Source of the DNA: Burkholderiales bacterium
Lineage (GTDB): Bacteria > Pseudomonadota > Gammaproteobacteria > Burkholderiales > SG8-39
Direction: 5' to 3'
Length of the DNA: 11,311 nt
NCBI GenBank assembly: GCA_027457185.1
Contig: DAIDTN010000091.1
Coordinates: 1 to 11,311 of the forward strand
Below, in pieces: positions 6,700 to 11,311 of the stretch (its first letter is position 1; the number at the start of each line of letters is the position of its first letter). The translations under genes and the position numbers were made by a program. A model generated the notes under the pieces. The model had not been told where the DNA came from, searched no databases, and saw nothing but the letters and a program-made list of their open reading frames with translations.

Positions 6700-7281
6700 A
6701 TGAGCCTGCGGCTGCTAGTGTCGCTGCTGCTGGCGCTGGCGCTCGGCTGGTACGCGCCGGCGCGCGCCGATAGCATCGAAATCCACCATATATCGCTCGA
6801 AGGCAACGACGAGGGCTATGCTCTGGATGCGGACTTCCAGATCGACCTGAACCCGCGGCTTGAGGACGCCGTCAACAAAGGCGTACCGATGTATTTCGAG
6901 GTCGATTTCGAGCTCACACGCAAACGTTGGTACTGGTTCGACGCGCGACCGGTCAGCAAACAGCTGATGCTGCGCCTGTCCTACCACGCGCTCACGCGCC
7001 AATACCGCGTTGCGAGCGGCGCCCTGTATCAGAGCTTTTCCAGCCTGCCGGAGGCGCTGCGGGTGCTGTCGCGGGTGCGTTCGTGGCAGGTGCTGGAGCG
7101 GGCCGAGCTGGACGCCGGCACCGAATATCAGGCGGGGCTGCGCATGCGCCTGGACGTAACCCAACTGCCCAAACCGTTCCAGTTGAATGCGCTCACCAGC
7201 CGCGACTGGAATCTGGAATCCGAATGGCGGCACTGGCCGTTCAGGGTCAAGGCGCCGGTGACGGAGAAGACGCCGCAATGA
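6700..7281 (+). CDS. Exported DUF4390 protein of the ntrYX operon
   Basis: A 193-residue protein of the DUF4390 family, usually encoded just before ntrY in betaproteobacteria. A signal peptide is clear: MSLR, then a leucine-rich core (5-16), then the cleavage site APARA before DSIE, around residue 23. The mature protein is therefore periplasmic or lipid-side. The rest is rich in beta-prone segments with many aromatic residues (YWFD near 77-80), and the family has no assigned reaction. The ATG at 6700 is the first start after an in-frame TAG at 6694-6696, and no strong ribosome-binding site precedes it. Its TGA overlaps the ntrY ATG by four bases (ATGA), so the two are translationally coupled. 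It could feed an envelope signal to the extracytoplasmic part of NtrY, but that is inference from position only. Confidence 0.88.
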   Translation: MSLRLLVSLLLALALGWYAPARADSIEIHHISLEGNDEGYALDADFQIDLNPRLEDAVNKGVPMYFEVDFELTRKRWYWFDARPVSKQLMLRLSYHALTRQYRVASGALYQSFSSLPEALRVLSRVRSWQVLERAELDAGTEYQAGLRMRLDVTQLPKPFQLNALTSRDWNLESEWRHWPFRVKAPVTEKTPQ

Positions 7282-9389
7282 AATACGCGCTCATTTTCAG
7301 CGTGGCGCTGGGAGCGATTCTGATGTTTCTGCTGGCGGCGGCGAGCGGCAACACCGCCTTGTTCTCCCGCCATTACGCGCTGCTGCTCGGCCTGAACGCG
7401 GCGATGGCTGCGGCGCTCGCGGCCTTGATCGGTTATCAATTGTTGGTGCTCACGGCCAAGCTGCGCAAACATGTGTTCGGCTCGCGTCTGACGCTGCGCT
7501 TTCTGCTCATGTTCCTGCCGATGGTCATCGTGCCGGGCGGCCTCGTCTACGTGGTATCGCTGCAGTTCATGGCAAAAAGCATTGAATCCTGGTTCGACGT
7601 GCGCGTCGATAACGCGCTCGAGGGCGGGCTCAACCTCGGCCGCACCGCGCTCGATCTGCTGCTGACGGAACTGCACGACAAGGCACGGCGCATGGCGCTC
7701 GAACTGTCCGACAAGAGCCCGGCGCAGCAGGTGGTGCTGCTCGACCGGCTGCGCGAACAGGCGGGCGTCGACGATGCACTGCTGTTGTCCTCAGGCGGCA
7801 ACGTCATCGCCAGCGCAAGCAAACGCGTGGGCAAACTCCTGCCCGACCTGCCCAATACCATCATCCAGCGCGAGGCGCGGCAAAGCCGCGGTTACTCCGC
7901 GCTCGAGAGCGACCCAAACAAGGGCTTGCGCCTGCGCGTGCTGGTTCCGGTAGCCGCGCTCAGCATCGCCCAGGACGAGCGTCTGCTGCAGCTGTTGCAG
8001 CCGGTGCCGCCGGCACTGGCGCGGGACGCGGAAGCGGTGCAGGAAGTATACCGCGACTACAAGGAGCTGTCGCTGTCGCGCGAGGGGCTGAAGGAGATCT
8101 ATATTCTCACGCTCACCCTGACGCTGTTGCTGACGCTGTTCTCCGCCACCGCTCTCGCCTTCCTGCTGTCGTCGCGCCTGTCGGAGCCTCTGGCGCTGCT
8201 CGCCGCGGGCACGCAGGCGGTGGCACGCGGCGACTACAGCCGTCGCGCACAAGTCACCAGCAGCGACGAACTGGGCATCCTCACCCAGTCGTTCAACAGC
8301 ATGACCGAGCAGCTGGACGATGCGCGCACCGCCACCGAATCGCACCGCGCCGAGCTGGAAACGGCCAAGGCCTATCTGGAGAACATCCTCGCCAATCTTT
8401 CTGCCGGCGTGCTGGTATTGGATGAACAAATGCGCCTGGGGATTGTCAATCACGGCGCCGGCGCCATCCTGCAGGAAACATTCGAGGGTCTGAAGGGCCG
8501 GTCCCTCTCCGATTGGCCGCGGCTGCAGCCGCTGGCGCAGGCGATCATCGAAGGCTTCAATCGGCACGGCACCGACACCTGGCAGCAGCAGCTGGAGCTG
8601 GCCGAGCGCATGCTGCTGGTGCGCGGCTCGGTTCTGCCGCGCGCGAGCGGCGGCGGCTACGTGATCGTGTTCGATGACGTCACCAAATTGATCCAGGCGC
8701 AGCGCCCCACCGCCGGGGGCGAGGTGGCGCGGCGCCTGGCACACGAGATCAAGAACCCGCTCACGCCGATTCAACTCTCGGCCGAACGCCTGCTGGCGAA
8801 GCTCGCAAACAAGCTTGCGCCCGAGGATGCGGCCACGCTCAATCGTGCCGCCGCGACCATCATTAATCAGGTTGCGGCGATGAAGGGGATGGTCGACGAC
8901 TTCGGCGAGTATGCGCGCACGCCGGCGCCCCAGCTGCAGCCGCTGGACCTGAACGCGCTGGTACTCGAAGTGCTCGGCCTGTACGAGCACACTGGCGCGC
9001 TGGTGCGGCCGATATTGCAGGCGGGGCTGCCGCAGGTGACGGGCGATCCGACGCAATTGCGCCAGGTGATACACAATCTGCTGCAAAATGCCCAGGACGC
9101 GCTCGCCGGCAGCGCCGCCCCGCGCATCGAGGTCGCGACCGAGCGCGCAGGCAACCAGGTATGCCTCAGAATCAGCGATAACGGCTGCGGCTTTCCCGAA
9201 GCCATCATGACGCGCGTGTTCGAGCCCTACGTCACCACCAAGCCCAGGGGCACCGGACTGGGACTGGCGATCGTGAAAAAAATCATGGACGAGCACAACG
9301 GCGCGGTCAGGGTGGAAAACCTGCCCAGACGCGGCGCCAGCGTCAGCATCACGCTGCCGCTGCAACCCGAAACAATAAGGACAAGCTAG
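7278..9389 (+). CDS. ntrY: Membrane sensor histidine kinase NtrY
   Basis: A 703-residue NtrY-type sensor kinase, partner of NtrX. Three N-terminal membrane segments (about 5-22, 34-58, 72-96) precede a probable extracytoplasmic sensor region (about 97-272). A fourth membrane helix (about 273-297) and a HAMP linker (about 298-350) follow. A PAS domain spans about 365-475. The kinase core has the H-box RLAHEIKNPLTP with phospho-acceptor His489, the N-box HNLLQNAQDAL (599-609), G1 DNGCGFP (634-640) and the F/G2 region FEPYVTT then GTGLGLAIVKK (658-668). All catalytic motifs are intact. The segment just before the H-box reads QRPTAGGEVARR; most NtrY proteins I recall have AAWGEVARR, so the usual tryptophan is glycine here. 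The ATG at 7278 sits in the DUF4390 stop (ATGA). An upstream in-frame extension to 6927 is only an overlap with DUF4390. In other bacteria NtrYX links to nitrogen, redox or envelope responses; the signal here is unknown. Confidence 0.95.
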   Translation: MKYALIFSVALGAILMFLLAAASGNTALFSRHYALLLGLNAAMAAALAALIGYQLLVLTAKLRKHVFGSRLTLRFLLMFLPMVIVPGGLVYVVSLQFMAKSIESWFDVRVDNALEGGLNLGRTALDLLLTELHDKARRMALELSDKSPAQQVVLLDRLREQAGVDDALLLSSGGNVIASASKRVGKLLPDLPNTIIQREARQSRGYSALESDPNKGLRLRVLVPVAALSIAQDERLLQLLQPVPPALARDAEAVQEVYRDYKELSLSREGLKEIYILTLTLTLLLTLFSATALAFLLSSRLSEPLALLAAGTQAVARGDYSRRAQVTSSDELGILTQSFNSMTEQLDDARTATESHRAELETAKAYLENILANLSAGVLVLDEQMRLGIVNHGAGAILQETFEGLKGRSLSDWPRLQPLAQAIIEGFNRHGTDTWQQQLELAERMLLVRGSVLPRASGGGYVIVFDDVTKLIQAQRPTAGGEVARRLAHEIKNPLTPIQLSAERLLAKLANKLAPEDAATLNRAAATIINQVAAMKGMVDDFGEYARTPAPQLQPLDLNALVLEVLGLYEHTGALVRPILQAGLPQVTGDPTQLRQVIHNLLQNAQDALAGSAAPRIEVATERAGNQVCLRISDNGCGFPEAIMTRVFEPYVTTKPRGTGLGLAIVKKIMDEHNGAVRVENLPRRGASVSITLPLQPETIRTS

Positions 9390-10636
9390 TGTCCCAGATA
9401 CTGGTCGTCGACGACGAAATCGGCATTCGCGAATTGCTGTCGGAGATCCTCGCCGACGAGGGTCACACGGTGCAGCTGGCGGAAAACGCAGAGAGAGCGC
9501 GCGCGCTGCGCGCCGCGGAGCGCCCCGATCTGGTGCTGCTCGACATCTGGATGCCCGATGCCGACGGCATTACCCTGCTCAAGGAATGGGCGGGGAACGG
9601 CCAGCTCACCATGCCGGTAGTGATGATGTCCGGACACGGCACCATCGAAACTGCGGTAGAGGCCACGCGCATCGGCGCCATCGATTTTCTGGAAAAACCG
9701 ATTGCGCTGCAGAAACTGCTCGCCACGGTGAAACGCGCGCTGCGACGCGCAGGCGGCCAGCCGCAGGCCGGGCTCACGCTGCTCAGCCTGGGCCGTTCGC
9801 CCATGCTTGCCGAGCTGCGCAAGCGCTTGGCACAGCTGGCCACGATGCCGGTGCCGGTGCTGCTGCGCGGCGAGCCGGGCGTCATGCCGGAGCTGTTTGC
9901 GCGCTATCTGCACCAGCCCAACACGCCCTGGGTCGTGGCGGGCGCGGCACTGGCCGATGCGCCGCAGGACTTGCTGACGCAGGCCGCCAGCGGCCTGCTT
10001 TTCGTCGAGGAGTTGGCGGCGCTCACCCGGATGCAGCAAAAAAATCTCGCTTTCATCCTCGCGAAACAGGACAAGACCAAGACGCGCGTTGTCTCCTTCA
10101 CCGCCGAGGATCCGGCGCGCCTCGCCGCCGAGCTCGGATTCGACGCGGGCCTGCTCGCGCGCCTGTCCGAACTGTCGCTGCCGCTCCCGGCGCTGCGCGA
10201 GCACGCCGAGGATATCCCCGACATTGCCGGCATTCTGCTGGCGCAGTTGGTAGAGGCCAGGAATTGCCCGCCCCGGCATTTTTCCACCGCTGCGCTCAAC
10301 GCCCTGCGCCAGTTCCACTGGCCGCGCAATCTGCAGGATTTGCAGGGCGCGGTGAAGAACCTGGCGCTCACCGCGCTGGAGGAGGAAATCGGCGTGGCCG
10401 ACGTGGAGCGGGTGGCGGCGCAGTATCATCCGACTGCGGACACCCAGATCCCTCTGCCGCTGGCGCTGCCGCTGCGCGAGGCGCGCGAAGCATTCGAGCG
10501 CGCCTATTTCGAACAGCTGTTGGCGCGCGAAGCCGGATCGATCGCGCGCGTGGCCGAGAAAAGCGGCCTTGAGCGCACCCACCTTTACCGCAAGCTCAAG
10601 GCGCTTGGTATTGCGACCGGCAAGAAGGAAGAATAG
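9389..10636 (+). CDS. ntrX: NtrX-type response regulator with a degenerate AAA+ domain
   Basis: A 415-residue NtrX-like regulator. The receiver domain (1-120) is intact: acidic pair Asp8/Asp9, phospho-acceptor Asp52, Ser81 and Lys103. The middle section (about 130-345) is recognisable as a sigma-54 activator AAA+ domain but has lost its key parts. Walker A, normally GESGTGKE, is GEPGVMPE at 161-168. Walker B reads LLFVEEL at 203-209 instead of LFLDE. The distance between them is about 41 residues, some 20 short of NtrC, and no GAFTGA loop exists. The RLxxLxLPLPALREHAEDIP region (259-277) and WPRNLQDL (311-318) survive. A Fis-type helix-turn-helix ends the protein (GSIARVAEKSGL to YRKLKALGI, about 383-408). 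The start is GTG at 9389, overlapping the ntrY stop by one base, with AAGGA about eight bases ahead. It probably binds DNA without ATP-driven sigma-54 activation, acting through sigma-70 promoters or as a repressor. Confidence 0.93.
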   Translation: MSQILVVDDEIGIRELLSEILADEGHTVQLAENAERARALRAAERPDLVLLDIWMPDADGITLLKEWAGNGQLTMPVVMMSGHGTIETAVEATRIGAIDFLEKPIALQKLLATVKRALRRAGGQPQAGLTLLSLGRSPMLAELRKRLAQLATMPVPVLLRGEPGVMPELFARYLHQPNTPWVVAGAALADAPQDLLTQAASGLLFVEELAALTRMQQKNLAFILAKQDKTKTRVVSFTAEDPARLAAELGFDAGLLARLSELSLPLPALREHAEDIPDIAGILLAQLVEARNCPPRHFSTAALNALRQFHWPRNLQDLQGAVKNLALTALEEEIGVADVERVAAQYHPTADTQIPLPLALPLREAREAFERAYFEQLLAREAGSIARVAEKSGLERTHLYRKLKALGIATGKKEE

Positions 10637-10750
10637 GCCGCGGCTTTGCGCAGCGGCAAAAAAGCTTAAAATGCGGCCCATCAGCGATCATACTTCCGGC
10701 CCGGCGCAGCGCAGCCGAAATCGCCGCTGACGGGATTCAGAGGAGCAATA
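10637..10750 (+). promoter_or_regulatory. trkA leader with a possible promoter
   Basis: This 114-base gap follows ntrX. GCCGC at 10637-10641 pairs with GCGGC at 10653-10657, followed by six A residues, so it is not a plus-strand terminator. TAAAAT at 10667-10672 matches the -10 consensus at five of six positions. A weak TTGCGC lies upstream at 10646-10651, only 15 bases away. If the promoter is real, trkA would have a leader of about 70 bases. AGGAG at 10741-10745 is a strong ribosome-binding site for trkA. Confidence 0.35.
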
Positions 10751-11311
10751 TTGAAAATCATCATCCTCGGCGCGGGCCAGGTCGGCACCAGCGTGGCCGA
10801 AAGCCTGGTTTCCGAGGCCAACGACATCACCGTGGTGGATGTCGACGGCGGACGGCTGCGCCTGTTGCAGGACCGGCTGGACCTGCGCACCGTCACTGGC
10901 AGCGCGGCGCATCCGCCGGTTCTGCAGAGCGCCGGCATCGAAGACGCCGACATGCTGATCGCGGTAACCCAAAGCGACGAAACCAACCTGGTCGCATGCA
11001 AGATTGCGGCGCACCTGTACAACGTTCCCACCCGCATCGCGCGCATCCGCGCGCCGCAGTACCTCGCCAATGACCAGTTGTTCGCGCCCGACTGCTTTGC
11101 CGTGGACTACGCCATCTGCCCGGAACAGCTGATCACCGAGTACCTGGTCAAGCTGGTGCAGTTTCCCGAGGCGCTGCAAGTGCTGGAATTCGCCGGCGGC
11201 CGCGTTAGTCTGGTGGCCGTGCGCGCATTTCCGGGAGGGCCGCTGGTGGGTCACCAGCTGCAGGACATCCGCAAGCACATACCCAGCGTGGATGTGCGCG
11301 TCGCCGCCATT
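10751..11311 (+). CDS. trkA: Trk potassium uptake regulator TrkA (5' part; cut by the window end)
   Basis: The first 187 residues of TrkA, the peripheral NAD(H)-binding subunit that gates TrkH/TrkG potassium channels on the cytoplasmic face. The frame is open from TTG at 10751 to the last base. The full protein is usually about 457 residues, so about 60 percent is missing. The dinucleotide-binding motif is LGAGQVGTSVAE (6-17), and the acidic residue ending the second strand is Asp30 in VVDVD. The usual TG-containing loop (TVTGSAAHP, 47-55), DADMLIAVTQSDETN (65-79) and ARIRAPQY (97-104) follow. The second half begins a TrkA_C-type domain near 140. The TTG start is chosen because MKIIILGAGQVG is the standard N-terminus and AGGAG lies five bases ahead. 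It sits 114 bases after ntrX, the usual neighbour in betaproteobacteria; in E. coli trkA follows rsmB directly. Confidence 0.96.
   Translation, partial: MKIIILGAGQVGTSVAESLVSEANDITVVDVDGGRLRLLQDRLDLRTVTGSAAHPPVLQSAGIEDADMLIAVTQSDETNLVACKIAAHLYNVPTRIARIRAPQYLANDQLFAPDCFAVDYAICPEQLITEYLVKLVQFPEALQVLEFAGGRVSLVAVRAFPGGPLVGHQLQDIRKHIPSVDVRVAAI

Noticed and set aside
7791..9365. 524-codon minus-strand frame opposite ntrY
   Set aside because: It is antisense to an intact histidine kinase, with glutamine/arginine/alanine-rich sequence and no recognisable domain.
10637..10663. GC-rich stem followed by six A residues after ntrX, considered as a terminator
   Set aside because: A plus-strand terminator needs T residues after the stem. 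On the minus strand the T-run comes before the stem, and no minus-strand gene ends there.
9386..10681. 431-codon minus-strand frame opposite ntrX
   Set aside because: It mirrors the ntrX codon bias; it has no motif and would run against the operon direction.

Overview
The window looks like a chromosomal housekeeping segment of a high-GC betaproteobacterium. The protein families, the high GC and the gene order support this. The order smg-dprA diverging from def-fmt-rsmB-trkA is the classical gamma/betaproteobacterial arrangement. The additions (a LysM protein ahead of dprA, htpX between fmt and rsmB, and a DUF4390 gene plus ntrYX between rsmB and trkA) are what I would expect from betaproteobacteria such as the Nitrosomonadales/Rhodocyclales. 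I cannot name the genus from sequence alone.

Layout: bases 1-109 hold no gene I can support, only a weak stem-loop past the end of smg. On the minus strand, read right to left, are a LysM-domain exported protein (2786-1725), dprA (1658-585) and smg (568-110). An AT-rich intergenic region of 108 bases (2787-2894) carries the divergent promoters. On the plus strand follow def (2895-3398), fmt (3416-4339), htpX (4375-5214), rsmB (5343-6611), a DUF4390 gene (6700-7281), ntrY (7278-9389), ntrX (9389-10636) and the 5' part of trkA (10751 to the window end). DUF4390, ntrY and ntrX are translationally coupled by 4-base and 1-base overlaps. The rsmB-DUF4390 gap contains a run of potential hairpins, and trkA has its own leader of 114 bases.

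Function: def and fmt form the formyl-methionine cycle. RsmB methylates 16S rRNA. HtpX is a membrane quality-control protease. NtrY/NtrX are a membrane histidine kinase and response regulator, next to the potassium-uptake regulator TrkA. DprA handles single-stranded DNA in transformation.

I see no mobile element, CRISPR array, tRNA, rRNA or obviously new system. The two observations most worth attention are within known families. Fmt appears to lack seven residues directly after its conserved catalytic loop. NtrX has an AAA+ domain stripped of Walker A, a proper Walker B and the GAFTGA loop, so it is unlikely to be a sigma-54 activator.
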